Both the position numbers and the translations under genes were made by a program. From Alteromonas sp. KUL106 (lineage in GTDB: Bacteria; Pseudomonadota; Gammaproteobacteria; Enterobacterales; Alteromonadaceae): 64,000 nt of DNA. Below the pieces are notes generated by a model. It saw nothing but the letters and a program-made list of their open reading frames with translations, was not told the DNA's origin and made no database searches. The stretch lies in NCBI RefSeq assembly GCF_009811415.1, contig NZ_BLIG01000019.1, positions 124,001-188,000 on the forward strand. Reading direction: 5' to 3'. How positions within the stretch are numbered: position 1 is the first letter of the stretch; every line of letters begins with the position of its first letter. Below are positions 44,563 through 53,735 of this stretch, piece by piece.

Positions 44563-45864
44563 ATGACAGCATCTGACTATCGCATAACTATAATAGATTC
44601 GATTAAACAGTTCTCTAAAGGGAACTGGCAACAACTCGCAAAAGATGCGGGCCCTTTCCTATCTTATGAATTTCTGCATGCCTTAGAACACAGCGGCTCA
44701 TGTGGTAGTGAATCTGGATGGCAACCTTGCCATATTGCTATATCGCAAGGTCAACAAGAAGCCGTCAATATGATTATTCCTGGCTACCTGAAAACCCACA
44801 GCTATGGTGAATACGTTTTCGACCACGCATGGGCAAACGCTTATGCACAGCATGGTCTCGACTATTATCCAAAATGGATATCGGCCATTCCTTTCACGCC
44901 TGTAACAGGCCCAAGGCTACTTTGCGATGATCACATTGTGCTTACTCCGGCGCTTTTACACGAACTAGAAGATACGTTGGCAGCGTATGTAGAGTCTGTT
45001 TTTGGTGAGACCTTATCTTCTTTTCACTGGCTATTCCCAAATGAAAGCACATCGGCACAACTTACCAGTATCGACAACCACAAGACCAGTGATTTAATCG
45101 ATTATATAGCCAGTGTTCCCAGCCGCTACCTTACCCGTTATGCGGTTCAGTTTCAGTGGCATAACTACCGCTATACCGATTTCGATGATTTTCTCGATGC
45201 GCTCACGTCCCGCAAAAGAAAAGATATCAAAAAAAGTCGACGCAAATTGAACGAAAAAGGCGTGCAATTTATTCATCAGACGGGAAATGAAATTAGTCCA
45301 GAGACGCTGCAGTTTTTCACAAAATGTTACAAAGCAACCTATTTAAAACGAAGCGGTCACGTGGGATATTTAAATGATGCCTTCTTTGAGCAACTGGCCG
45401 AAAAAATAAGCGATAAGATGCTTATCGTAACTGCAATAGACAATGAGATACCAGTAGCCAGCGCTCTGTTTTTGTATGATGAAACGGGACTATACGGCAG
45501 ATACTGGGGAGCGCTCAAAGAAATAGACGGGCTACATTTTGCCTGCTGTTATTTTGAAGGCATTGAATTTGCCATCGCGAAAAAGCTACCACTTTTTAAT
45601 CCCGGAACCCAAGGTGAACATAAGATACTTCGAGGCTTCGAGCCCATTTATTGCCGTTCACATCACAAATTACAACATGCGTCGTTTCACACTGCTGTAG
45701 CAGACTTTTTACAGCGGGAAACGCCACATATCGCAAGCTATTTTAATCAGGCACGGAATGCTTTACCGTTTAACAAGGAATTTGTGCCTACTTTAAAAAC
45801 AACAAGTGTCACTGCACCTAACGACGACACTTATAATCACAACGAGAAAAACGATGAAATATAA
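44563..45864 (+). CDS. DUF482/COG3146 GNAT-like acyltransferase family protein
   Basis: A 433-residue cytoplasmic protein of the DUF482 family, which has a double GNAT/FemAB-like fold. Conserved stretches are GPFLSYEFLHALEHSGSCG, GWQPCHIAI, KTHSYGEYVFDHAWANAY, SRKRKDIKKSRRKL and FNPGTQGEHKILRGFEP. The frame extends to 44320 but that part overlaps recX; the ATG at 44563 gives the family N-terminus. Its reaction is not known to me; an aminoacyl or acyl transfer is inferred from the fold. The stop overlaps the M13 peptidase start by 11 nt. Confidence 0.8.
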   Translation: MTASDYRITIIDSIKQFSKGNWQQLAKDAGPFLSYEFLHALEHSGSCGSESGWQPCHIAISQGQQEAVNMIIPGYLKTHSYGEYVFDHAWANAYAQHGLDYYPKWISAIPFTPVTGPRLLCDDHIVLTPALLHELEDTLAAYVESVFGETLSSFHWLFPNESTSAQLTSIDNHKTSDLIDYIASVPSRYLTRYAVQFQWHNYRYTDFDDFLDALTSRKRKDIKKSRRKLNEKGVQFIHQTGNEISPETLQFFTKCYKATYLKRSGHVGYLNDAFFEQLAEKISDKMLIVTAIDNEIPVASALFLYDETGLYGRYWGALKEIDGLHFACCYFEGIEFAIAKKLPLFNPGTQGEHKILRGFEPIYCRSHHKLQHASFHTAVADFLQRETPHIASYFNQARNALPFNKEFVPTLKTTSVTAPNDDTYNHNEKNDEI

Positions 45865-47929
45865 ACTTCTTGCCGTAGCGATTGCGGCATCTTTAGGCCT
45901 TGCAGGCTGTAGCCAACCTGAACAAGCAAAAGACCAAACGAGCAAAGTTGAAGCGCCAGAGATGAAGGGGGAAGCTGAGCTAGGTTCTTTCGGCGTAGAC
46001 TTAACCGCGCGAAATGAAGCGGTAAAACCTGGTGACGACTTCTTTATGTACGCAAGCGGTACATGGTATGACAACTATGAGTTACCCGCTGATAAAACTC
46101 GCTACGGTGCATTCACTGGCCTTGCTGAGCGCAGTGAAGAGCAAGTAAAAAACATCATTGATGGCCTAATGGAAAAGTCTTCGCTAAATGCGGAAGAAAA
46201 GCTGGTTCACGACTTTTTCGTTGCTTATATGGATACCGACACCATCAACGAAAAAGGGATAGAGCCAATCAAAGACGTGTTGTCGACCATCGATACTATT
46301 GAAAACAAAACTGACCTTACCAAAGCATTTGGTAACAGCTGGTTAGTAGGTTCAAACACTCCAATTGGCGGCGGCATGTGGTACAACCGCCTTGATCCGA
46401 ATGAATACCAGTTAAGTGTTGGTGTTGGCGGTTTAGGTCTTCCTGATCGCGATTACTATCTAAGTGATAGCGAGCGTTTTGTTAAGATACGTGAAGCTTA
46501 TGTAGCACACATCGAGCAAATGCTTAATTTTGCAGGCGAAGAAAACGCAGCAGAAAAAGCGGCAAACATTCTTGCCCTTGAAACACAAATTGCAGAAATT
46601 CAGTGGCCTCGCGAAAAACGCCGTGACCGCGATCTTACGCTGAATCAAATCGAGCGTAGCAAGCTGTCTGACGAATACCCTGGCTTTGATTGGGACACCT
46701 ATTTTGCTCAAACCGGTTATAAAGTACCTGAGCTTAATATCACTCAGCCTGAACCTGTGAAAGACGTCATCAAAATCATTAACGAGGCTGACTTGGCTGA
46801 TTGGAAGTCGTATTTGAAGTACCACACGATTTCAAATAATGCGGACTTCCTTTCTGAAGACATCTATCTCGCCAATTTTGACTTCTTCGGTCGCACACTA
46901 AGCGGGCAACAAGAGCCTCGTCCTCGCTGGAAGCGCGCAGTGAGCCAAATGTCTGGTACTGAGTCACTGGGTTTTGCTATCGGTAAGATTTACGTGAATG
47001 AATACTTCCCAGAAAGCTCAAAAGAGCAAATGGCAGAATTGGTAGAAAATTTGCGCACCGCACTAGGTCAGCGAATTGACAACCTAGACTGGATGAGCGA
47101 AGAAACCAAGGTTAACGCGAAAGAAAAGCTGATGGCGTTTAACCCTAAAATTGGCTACCCGGACGAATGGCAGTCTTTCGACGGCTTAACCGTTAGCGAC
47201 AAAGACTTAGTGGGCAATGTTCGCAACCTGCGTACCTTCTTCCAAGACCAGTCAGTAGCGCGCGAGCTAGAGAAAACGGATCGCAATCGCTGGGGTATGA
47301 CACCACAGCGCGTGAATGCCTACTACAACAGTTCGTTCAATGAGATTGTATTCCCAGCGGCCATTTTACAACCGCCTTTCTTTGACCCAAATGCTGATGC
47401 AGCAGTTAATTACGGTGCAATCGGCGCGGTGATTGGTCACGAGATGGGCCATGGTTTTGACGATCAAGGTTCAAAGTCTGACGCAAACGGTATTCAGCGC
47501 AACTGGTGGACCGATGCAGACCGCGCAGCGTTTGAAGAAAAAGCCGATATGTTAGCCGAGCAATACAGCCAATACGAACCTATCGAAGGCAACTTCGTAA
47601 ACGGTCGCAACAGCTTGGGTGAAAACATTGGTGACGTGGGTGGTCTGGCCATGGCTTACCACGCCTATAAACTGAGTCTTAACGGCAAGGAAGCACCGGT
47701 AATCGACGGCCTAACAGGCGACCAGCGCTTCTTCCTTGCGTGGGCACAAGTGTGGAAAGAAAAACGCACTGAAGAAAGCATGCTGAACCAACTTCGCGCA
47801 GGTACACACGCACCAGGTCGTTATCGTGCACAAGCGCCAAGAAACCATGATGCATGGTATGAAGCGTTTGACGTTAAACCAGGTGATGCACTTTATCTTG
47901 CGCCAGAAGAGCGCGTAAGAATTTGGTAA
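45854..47929 (+). CDS. M13-family zinc metallopeptidase lipoprotein (PepO-like)
   Basis: A 691-residue neprilysin-family endopeptidase. The start at 45854 gives a lipoprotein signal (LAVAIAASLGLAGC, lipid Cys 19), so it is anchored facing the periplasm or surface. The zinc site is H529-E-x-x-H533 in VIGHEMGHGFDD with third ligand E590 in ENIGDVGG; substrate-binding NAYYNSSFNEIVFPAAILQP is also present. The upstream frame start at 45806 would lose the signal peptide. The catalytic domain is intact. It should degrade short peptides. Confidence 0.93.
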   Translation: MKYKLLAVAIAASLGLAGCSQPEQAKDQTSKVEAPEMKGEAELGSFGVDLTARNEAVKPGDDFFMYASGTWYDNYELPADKTRYGAFTGLAERSEEQVKNIIDGLMEKSSLNAEEKLVHDFFVAYMDTDTINEKGIEPIKDVLSTIDTIENKTDLTKAFGNSWLVGSNTPIGGGMWYNRLDPNEYQLSVGVGGLGLPDRDYYLSDSERFVKIREAYVAHIEQMLNFAGEENAAEKAANILALETQIAEIQWPREKRRDRDLTLNQIERSKLSDEYPGFDWDTYFAQTGYKVPELNITQPEPVKDVIKIINEADLADWKSYLKYHTISNNADFLSEDIYLANFDFFGRTLSGQQEPRPRWKRAVSQMSGTESLGFAIGKIYVNEYFPESSKEQMAELVENLRTALGQRIDNLDWMSEETKVNAKEKLMAFNPKIGYPDEWQSFDGLTVSDKDLVGNVRNLRTFFQDQSVARELEKTDRNRWGMTPQRVNAYYNSSFNEIVFPAAILQPPFFDPNADAAVNYGAIGAVIGHEMGHGFDDQGSKSDANGIQRNWWTDADRAAFEEKADMLAEQYSQYEPIEGNFVNGRNSLGENIGDVGGLAMAYHAYKLSLNGKEAPVIDGLTGDQRFFLAWAQVWKEKRTEESMLNQLRAGTHAPGRYRAQAPRNHDAWYEAFDVKPGDALYLAPEERVRIW

Positions 47930-48015
47930 CTGGATGAGTGAACAGTTTGATGAGCCGTATATTGGCTCACTGTGCTGGATAGCATAATGCATTCGGCAGC
48001 AACTGCTCAATATAT

Positions 48016-48052
48016 AAAAAAGGCGGTACGACTTATGTCTTACCGCCTTTTT
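48016..48052. terminator. Bidirectional terminator between M13 peptidase gene and betI
   Basis: AAAAAAGGCGGTA/TACCGCCTTTTT forms a stem of about 12 bp with a 12-nt loop, with T-runs usable on both strands. Confidence 0.85.
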
Positions 48053-48148
48053 CTATACGCTTAATTCAATGTTTTTTCTATGTTCTAACGTATCTGCAGC
48101 GAGCACTAATTTATTTTGCGCAGACCTGTTTATCTCCCGACGGCTTAT

Positions 48149-48724
48149 TTATTTCCCGTATTGGGCAACTAAATCTCGAACGTATTGTTTACAGCGGGCT
48201 ACCGCTTCTGAAAAATCACCGTTACCCACACTGCCCATGGAATAACGTAGCCAATACCCGTCAATTAATGCAGCGGTAGACGCAGCAGCGTTTTTGACCT
48301 GCTCTGACTTAAGTAGCTTGCGGTAGCTAAACGCTAAATTACGCTCTAAGCGTTTGTGGTTAATACACTGCAAACGATGCAGGCCCTCATTGTGAAGTGA
48401 CAACGCCCAGAAATTAAACCAAGTATTGGTGGCAGAACTCGCGCCTTGCGTTTGAGAAAAGTTATTTTCAACAATAAAATCGATCCGCTCCAGCGGATCG
48501 TCAATATGCTTTGTAATTTTTAGCGCATCGAGAAGGTGGCGCATCGTTGCTTCAATTAACCCTTGCTTGTCGCCAAAATAGTGACTGATTATCCCTGAGG
48601 AAAGCCCGGCTCTTTTACTAATTAAGCTGATCGTTGTACCGTGATAGCCCACTTCTGCCATCACTTCGAGCGTTGCTTCAATTAATTGTTTCTTACGAAC
48701 TGGCTCCATTCCCACCTTGGGCAT
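48149..48724 (-). CDS. betI: BetI-like TetR-family repressor
   Basis: A 191-residue TetR regulator whose N-terminus follows BetI closely (MPKVGMEPVRKKQLIEATL; GIISHYFGDKQGLIEATMRH). It also has the C-terminal LIDGYWLRYSMG region. BetI represses choline-to-betaine genes and responds to choline. The frame extends to 48850, but ATG 48724 has GGAG upstream and matches the family start. No betA, betB or betT gene is nearby. Its upstream neighbour is a TBDR fragment, so its target is uncertain. Confidence 0.85.
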   Translation of the reverse strand: MPKVGMEPVRKKQLIEATLEVMAEVGYHGTTISLISKRAGLSSGIISHYFGDKQGLIEATMRHLLDALKITKHIDDPLERIDFIVENNFSQTQGASSATNTWFNFWALSLHNEGLHRLQCINHKRLERNLAFSYRKLLKSEQVKNAAASTAALIDGYWLRYSMGSVGNGDFSEAVARCKQYVRDLVAQYGK

Positions 48725-48798
48725 GCTACAACTCCAAACCTTAAATCTAAAAAAATAACCTGCGACAGCGCTACACCGTCGCAGGCATGATATCACGA

Positions 48799-49098
48799 TT
48801 AAAAGGTTAAGCGTGCGTTGACTGCAACAGCGCGAGGCGCACCAATCCAAAATGCACCCGGTGCGATGGTAGACGCATAGTCTTCGTCAAACAGCTTATT
48901 TACTGTTAGACGCACTTCCAACTCTTCAACATCTGGGCCAATGTTTTCAATAAAACCGTTAATATAGAAGTCACTTACAATATAGTCATCAACTTGTGCG
49001 GCATTATCGATATCCAAGTAGCGACTATCGACGTATTTGGTAGACAAGCCAGCAAAGTAGTTATCGCGTGCCCAGTCGACACTCATCAAATAATTGGC
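48799..49098 (-). pseudogene. C-terminal remnant of a TonB-dependent receptor
   Basis: About 96 codons encode the last barrel strands of a TBDR: RDNYFAGLSTKYVDSRYLD, VSDFYINGFIENIG, LEVRLTVNKLFDEDYASTIA and the C-terminal aromatic VNARLTF. No plug or signal sequence exists upstream; the homology stops at the sulP terminator (49101-49124). A deletion of the 5' part, probably joining the sulP 3' end to this remnant, explains it. It lies just upstream of betI on the same strand. It can only start at TTG/ATG inside the barrel, so it is non-functional. Confidence 0.85.
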
Positions 49099-49100
49099 AC

Positions 49101-49124
49101 AAAAAAGCCCTCACGAAGGAGGGC
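49101..49124 (-). terminator. Terminator of sulP
   Basis: GCCCTC/GAGGGC stem with a 6-nt loop, followed on the minus strand by TTTTTT, 38 bp after the sulP stop and touching the TBDR remnant. Confidence 0.82.
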
Positions 49125-49161
49125 ACAAAAGGGAAAAGCTTTTTATTACATTGGCTTTTCT

Positions 49162-50799
49162 TTAGGAGTTTACTGCGGCTTGAAAACTTGTGTTTTTGCT
49201 TTCAGTTCCGGCTACTTGCTTTTTAGCGTAAAGCAAAGCGTCGTGCAACGTCTCGAAGTTAGGAATACCCGGGTGCGCTTCATTAACGCCTTCAAGTACC
49301 TTGTTGACCTCAGCATTAGCACCGCAGATCACCAACTGACGCCCTGCTGCTAGTGCATCAGAGGTAACGGTATCTACCGCCATTGCAGCGGAAACATCCA
49401 TTAGTGGAACCCGAGAAAAATCAAGAATAGTAACCTTAGAACCCGGTTTCACGCGCTCACGGACATGATGACCTAGATCTGCTGCCGCACCAAAGCTTAG
49501 CGGACCACCGAAGCTAAAGATTGATACCTTCCCTTTTAATGACTCCAGTAGCTCGTTTTCTTTAGGGTCGTTTAGAGAATCTGGAATTTTCTTAAGCTCT
49601 TCAATTTGTAGCTGTGCGATTTGCTTAACGTAAGCCAAAGCAGCAAATACGACGCCAACACCAACCGCGGTAATCAAATCGACAAACACAGTGAGCGCAA
49701 GAACCATAACCATCAGGGCAAAATCCCAACGCGGTCCTTTGTGTGCGCGTTTTAGATAGCTCCAGTCAATAATATCCAAACCCACCTTAACCAAAATACC
49801 CGCCAGTACTGCGTGAGGAATTTGCGCTGCTAACGGGCTAAGACCGAGCACAATAGCGAGTAGAACGAGCGCATGAACCATACCTGAGATATTGTATTTA
49901 CCACCGCTGCGAATATTAACCACGGTACGCATGGTTGCACCCGCACCCGCGATACCGCCGATAAGACCGGCAAACGTATTGCCTATACCTTGGCCGATAA
50001 GCTCTTTGTTACTGTCATGACGAGTACGGGTCATGTTGTCAGCCACAAGCGATGTCAGCAGACTGTCGATTGCACCCAGTACCGCGAGAATAAACGCTGC
50101 TTCTAAAATGAGAAGCGCTTTGCTTTGCTCAAAGACGGGAAGATGCAAGCTTGGCAAGCCAGTAGGAATATCACCAAGTACCGGAACGGACAACGCAAGA
50201 CTAACGAGCGTGCCGATAATCAGGGCGGCAAGTGCACCTGGCACAAACTTACCTAATTGAGGTGGCCATTTATAAGCAACGACGAGAGTGCCAAGACCGA
50301 GTGCCAACGTAGCAAAGTCGATATCCGCAAGTGCAGTTGGCAGATAGGATAACGCACCAATTGTACCGCCAGGAGGCTCATGACCTAACAAGCGACCAAT
50401 TTGTAAAATTATAATGATGGCACCGATGCCCGACATAAAACCAGAGATAACCGGATACGGTACCAAGCGTATGTATTGTCCAACGCCCAAGAAGCCAAAA
50501 ACAATCTGAAATATACCTGCCAATATCACGGCTGTGAAAATGAGGCTCGCGTCGCCTGAAAGACTTGCGAACAAGCCTGCCAAAACAACCACCATTGGCC
50601 CTGTTGGGCCTGATATCTGTGCTGGGGTGCCACCGAAAAGCGCAGCAAAGAAACCGACCGCTATAGCACCGTACAGACCCGCCATAGGGCCTAAACCTGA
50701 CGCTACACCTAAGGCTAGCGCCAGTGGCAATGCGACAATACCGGCAGTCAAACCGCCGGTAAAATCGCCACGTAAATTTGAAAGATTAATGTTTACCAT
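49162..50799 (-). CDS. SulP-family anion (bicarbonate or sulfate) transporter with STAS domain
   Basis: A 545-residue inner-membrane transporter: 10-14 membrane spans starting GGLTAGIVALPLALALGVAS, the SulP motif GTPAQISGPTGPMVVVLAGL, and a C-terminal STAS domain (VTILDFSRVPLMDVSAAMAV). It is immediately downstream of a beta carbonic anhydrase gene (11-nt gap), so bicarbonate uptake (BicA/DauA-like) is likely, though sulfate or dicarboxylate cannot be excluded. Confidence 0.88.
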   Translation of the reverse strand: MVNINLSNLRGDFTGGLTAGIVALPLALALGVASGLGPMAGLYGAIAVGFFAALFGGTPAQISGPTGPMVVVLAGLFASLSGDASLIFTAVILAGIFQIVFGFLGVGQYIRLVPYPVISGFMSGIGAIIIILQIGRLLGHEPPGGTIGALSYLPTALADIDFATLALGLGTLVVAYKWPPQLGKFVPGALAALIIGTLVSLALSVPVLGDIPTGLPSLHLPVFEQSKALLILEAAFILAVLGAIDSLLTSLVADNMTRTRHDSNKELIGQGIGNTFAGLIGGIAGAGATMRTVVNIRSGGKYNISGMVHALVLLAIVLGLSPLAAQIPHAVLAGILVKVGLDIIDWSYLKRAHKGPRWDFALMVMVLALTVFVDLITAVGVGVVFAALAYVKQIAQLQIEELKKIPDSLNDPKENELLESLKGKVSIFSFGGPLSFGAAADLGHHVRERVKPGSKVTILDFSRVPLMDVSAAMAVDTVTSDALAAGRQLVICGANAEVNKVLEGVNEAHPGIPNFETLHDALLYAKKQVAGTESKNTSFQAAVNS

Positions 50800-50810
50800 T
50801 GTGATAGACC

Positions 50811-51464
50811 TTATTTACCGCGTGCAAGTTGGGCTTCAGCAGTAGACTCGTCCATGACATCAAACTCACCAGAATCCGTGTTGTAATAGAGCACTTCACC
50901 TGAACCGATATTATATACCCAACCATGTAGCTTAACCTGACCTGTCGCAATTTTTGCGGCGACAGCAGGGTGGGTACGAAGGTGCTGAATTTGTTGAACT
51001 ACATTCTCTTTCGTCACGGCTTCAAGATCTTCAATGGACAGCTCTGAATGACCGCAGCGTTCTTTCACTACTTCCGTTGCTACACGGCAATGACCCAGCC
51101 ATTCTTTAACGTGAGGAAGAGAATCAAGGCCTTCAGGATTAATTGCGCCTTTCATTGCACCACAGTCGGTATGACCACAAACGACAATGTGAGAGACGCC
51201 TAGCGCTGCTACTGCAAATTCGATAGAGGCCGTCATGCCACCCGTTTGATTGCTGTGAGGAGGGACAATATTGCCCGCATTACGGCAGATAAAAAGCTCA
51301 CCAGGATCAGTCTGAGTAACGAGGTTAGGGTCGATGCGAGAATCTGAGCACGTAATAAAAAGAACTTCAGGATTTTGGCCGGTAGCAAGTTTTTGAAACT
51401 TTGCTTTTTTATTCGGATAAACTTCCTTCTGGAATTTAGCAACACCTGAGATAACGTGATCCAT
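50811..51464 (-). CDS. Beta-class carbonic anhydrase
   Basis: This enzyme interconverts CO2 and bicarbonate. The 217-residue protein has zinc ligands C39 and D41 in TCSDSRIDP, and H98 and C101 in CGHTDCGAM, plus ICRNAGNIVPP. It is first in a two-gene unit with the SulP transporter and divergent from a LysR regulator. The pair probably supplies and traps bicarbonate. Confidence 0.95.
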   Translation of the reverse strand: MDHVISGVAKFQKEVYPNKKAKFQKLATGQNPEVLFITCSDSRIDPNLVTQTDPGELFICRNAGNIVPPHSNQTGGMTASIEFAVAALGVSHIVVCGHTDCGAMKGAINPEGLDSLPHVKEWLGHCRVATEVVKERCGHSELSIEDLEAVTKENVVQQIQHLRTHPAVAAKIATGQVKLHGWVYNIGSGEVLYYNTDSGEFDVMDESTAEAQLARGK

Positions 51465-51620
51465 ATATAACTCCCAATTTCTAATAATTGTAATGATTAT
51501 GTGAATACGTCAGTTTCACTTGATAGATTAATAGTTTAATATACCAACTCGCGATAGCCATAAGCTATCACCTCAGTTACAGTGATAGTATAAGTTTAGT
51601 AAAAGAAGACATTTCTCACC
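51465..51620. promoter_or_regulatory. Divergent carbonic anhydrase/LysR control region with repeated GATAG half-sites
   Basis: ATAGCCATAAGCTAT (51554-51568) is a LysR-type dyad of the ATAG-N7-CTAT form. It overlaps a second perfect repeat CTATCAC-N10-GTGATAG (51565-51571 and 51582-51588). Another TGATAG lies at 51521-51526. Tandem overlapping dyads just upstream of a LysR gene and its divergent target are the expected operator layout. The exact regulator-site match is inferred. Confidence 0.55.
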
Positions 51621-52589
51621 ATGCAATTTAACGGAAAGACACCGTCAATTAATCAAATCCGCTATTTTGTGGCTGTCGCAAAGTATCTAAGCTTCAGGCA
51701 GGCAGCGGGAATTCTCGGAATAAGCCAGCCTACGCTGACAAGCCAGATCAGCGCACTGGAAAATTTACTAGGCTTAACGCTTTTCGAGCGGTCTCGCACT
51801 GGCACGCTCCTTTCACCTCAAGGGAAAGCTCTGTTAGACGCGGCAGAAGAAGTTTTGCAAGCGTCTCAGAGGTTCAGCGAGATTGCCCGCGATCTATCGG
51901 AAGGTGAAGTCGTGACATACCGTTTAGGTATCCCACCCACCTTAGGGCCGTACTTACTCCCCTTCGTACTTCCTGATTTACACAAGAGAAAACCGGGACT
52001 ACGTTTTTATGTACGCGAGGGCGCGCCAAATGCGCTTCAACATGGTTTATTGCGTGGAGAGTACGACCTCATTCTCTCCCCACTATCAGGTGAAAATTCT
52101 CAGTTGATCACTCAGCCGCTTTTTAATGAACCCTTAAAATTTGTGATGCCTTCGGACCACAAGTTAGCGGGAAAAGCCTTCGTGAAACCAGAAGATATAG
52201 CGGGTGAAAAAGTACTTACGCTAGAAGACAGACATCATTTTCACCATCAAGTACAGCATATCTGCGATAAAATTGGCGCTGGCTTGCAACGTGATTATGA
52301 GGGCACCAGTCTAGATACGTTGCGTCAAATGGTGGTTATGGGCATGGGAGTAGCCTTTTTGCCTGGTCTCTATATACACTCTGAGCTGCATAAGCCAGAA
52401 GCATTGCATGTGTGTGAGATTGCAGATATGCCCATTGAACGTCAGCATGCTTTGGCTTGGAGAAATACTGCACCTGGCAGAAAAACCTTCAGAGAAATCT
52501 CAGTTATCATAAAGGAAATAATAGAAACCCGTCTTTCCGACGCGGTGGCTATTGTCAATGATGCGCCAAGTTCGGTACAAAAACTTTAA
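51621..52589 (+). CDS. LysR-family regulator divergent from carbonic anhydrase/sulP
   Basis: A 322-residue LysR regulator: N-terminal HTH (FVAVAKYLSFRQAAGILGIS; QPTLTSQISALENLLGLTLF) and a C-terminal effector domain (RLGIPPTLGPYLLPFVLPDL; VVMGMGVAFLPGLYI). It resembles OxyR-type and CynR-type members, and no redox cysteine pair was confirmed by eye. Position points to control of the carbonic anhydrase-sulP operon. GAAG lies upstream of the ATG at about 15 nt, so the ribosome site is weak. Confidence 0.88.
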   Translation: MQFNGKTPSINQIRYFVAVAKYLSFRQAAGILGISQPTLTSQISALENLLGLTLFERSRTGTLLSPQGKALLDAAEEVLQASQRFSEIARDLSEGEVVTYRLGIPPTLGPYLLPFVLPDLHKRKPGLRFYVREGAPNALQHGLLRGEYDLILSPLSGENSQLITQPLFNEPLKFVMPSDHKLAGKAFVKPEDIAGEKVLTLEDRHHFHHQVQHICDKIGAGLQRDYEGTSLDTLRQMVVMGMGVAFLPGLYIHSELHKPEALHVCEIADMPIERQHALAWRNTAPGRKTFREISVIIKEIIETRLSDAVAIVNDAPSSVQKL

Positions 52590-52604
52590 CCATGCGTGAC
52601 CATA

Positions 52605-53492
52605 ATGATTGATAGGCAACATTTGCGAATAGTGAGAGCGATTGCGACGGAAGGTACAATGACTGAGGCGGCGAAGTCGCTTTTCCTCACTCAGTCGGCG
52701 TTAAGCCACGCTATGAAAAAGTTAGAGGCGCATTTTGACGTTCAACTGTGGAAAAAAGAGGGCAGAAAACTCACACTGACCCAAGCAGGACAGAGTGTAC
52801 TAGGTTTAGCGCATCGCGTTTTACCTCAGTTTGAACACACTGAAGCACAACTCAGAAGGTTCGCTGACGGCAAGCAAGGTATATTGCGCATAGGTATGGA
52901 GTGCTACCCTTGTTTTGAGTGGTTGCTGAAAGTCGTTGCACCTTTTTTGAAAGCCTTTCCTGATGTAGATGTGGATGTGCGCAGAGCATTTTCCTTCGGG
53001 GGACTTCAAGCACTACACGGTTTTGACATCGATATTCTGCTTACCCCAGACCCGCTCTCGCTGGAAACGATAACGTATACACCTGTGTTTGAGTACGAGC
53101 AAGTTCTGGTAATGAATAAGCATCATCCATTGGTCAAAAAATCGTTCGTGATGCCGAAAGATTTAGGCAATGAAACCCTTATTACCTACCCTGTAGAACT
53201 GAGTCGTTTAGACGTGTTTACGCATTTCCTCACGCCCGCCAACTGCACGGTCAAGCAGCATAAGACGATTGAAACCACAGAGATTATTCTACAAATGGTC
53301 GCCGCAGGGCGCGGAGTAACGGCATTGCCCAAATGGTTGATTGATGAGTCGAAAGAGCGCGACTCCCTAGAGTATCGCTCTTTAGGTAAACTAGGCGTGT
53401 CAAAAACCTTGTACTTGGGCCATCGAAAAGCGCAAGACGTATTAGGGTTCGTGGACGATTTCATCGCCCTTTCGCAGTCCTATAAGCCGTAG
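52605..53492 (+). CDS. metR: MetR-like LysR regulator of methionine genes
   Basis: A 295-residue LysR regulator that, in E. coli, uses homocysteine to activate metE, metH and others. It matches MetR from memory: LFLTQSALSHAMKKLEAHF in the HTH, IGMECYPCFEWL (E. coli IECHSCIQWL) and TLITYPVELSRLDVFTHFL (E. coli TLLIYPVQRSRLDVWRHFL). The frame begins at GTG 52596; ATG 52605 (MIDRQHL) matches the E. coli start better. It follows the previous LysR gene by 15 bp. metH and metA lie downstream on the other strand. Confidence 0.87.
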   Translation: MIDRQHLRIVRAIATEGTMTEAAKSLFLTQSALSHAMKKLEAHFDVQLWKKEGRKLTLTQAGQSVLGLAHRVLPQFEHTEAQLRRFADGKQGILRIGMECYPCFEWLLKVVAPFLKAFPDVDVDVRRAFSFGGLQALHGFDIDILLTPDPLSLETITYTPVFEYEQVLVMNKHHPLVKKSFVMPKDLGNETLITYPVELSRLDVFTHFLTPANCTVKQHKTIETTEIILQMVAAGRGVTALPKWLIDESKERDSLEYRSLGKLGVSKTLYLGHRKAQDVLGFVDDFIALSQSYKP

Positions 53493-53511
53493 CGTAAAAC
53501 TGTCGGTGACA

Positions 53512-53735
53512 CTAAATTTTAAATTGTCCAACCAATTCTTTTAAGTCACCAGAGACGGTACTTAGCTGTGCAGCTTCAAGGGCTAACTCTTCGGCATGCT
53601 GGCTGGTTCTACAAAAGTTTAAGCGCGCAATGGGATAGAAGGGCCCGTTTTCATTGCTTCAAGATAAATACATTCCGTTGTGGAAAATTGCGTTGAAATA
53701 GGCCCTGAAGAATTCAGGTTATAAGCTGACAGCCA
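53512..53735 (-). pseudogene. Frameshifted C-terminal remnant of a chemoreceptor-like gene
   Basis: Two overlapping minus-strand frames read as one broken protein end. The upstream frame gives NLNSSGPISTQF then STTECIYLEAMKTGP and shifts at a GGGCCC run (53641-53646). The downstream frame continues FYPIARLNFCRTSQHAEELA and ends SGDLKELVGQFKI at a stop at 53512. The last segment is the typical end of a methyl-accepting chemotaxis protein (short coiled coil then ELVGQFK). No upstream part is left; ppnP takes its place. The chemoreceptor call rests on this C-terminal pattern alone. Confidence 0.5.

Noticed and set aside
43986..44564. recX and DUF482 gene read as overlapping by more than 200 bp
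   Set aside because: Both long frames use upstream starts. The family-consistent starts at 44444 and 44563 leave a 118-bp divergent gap.
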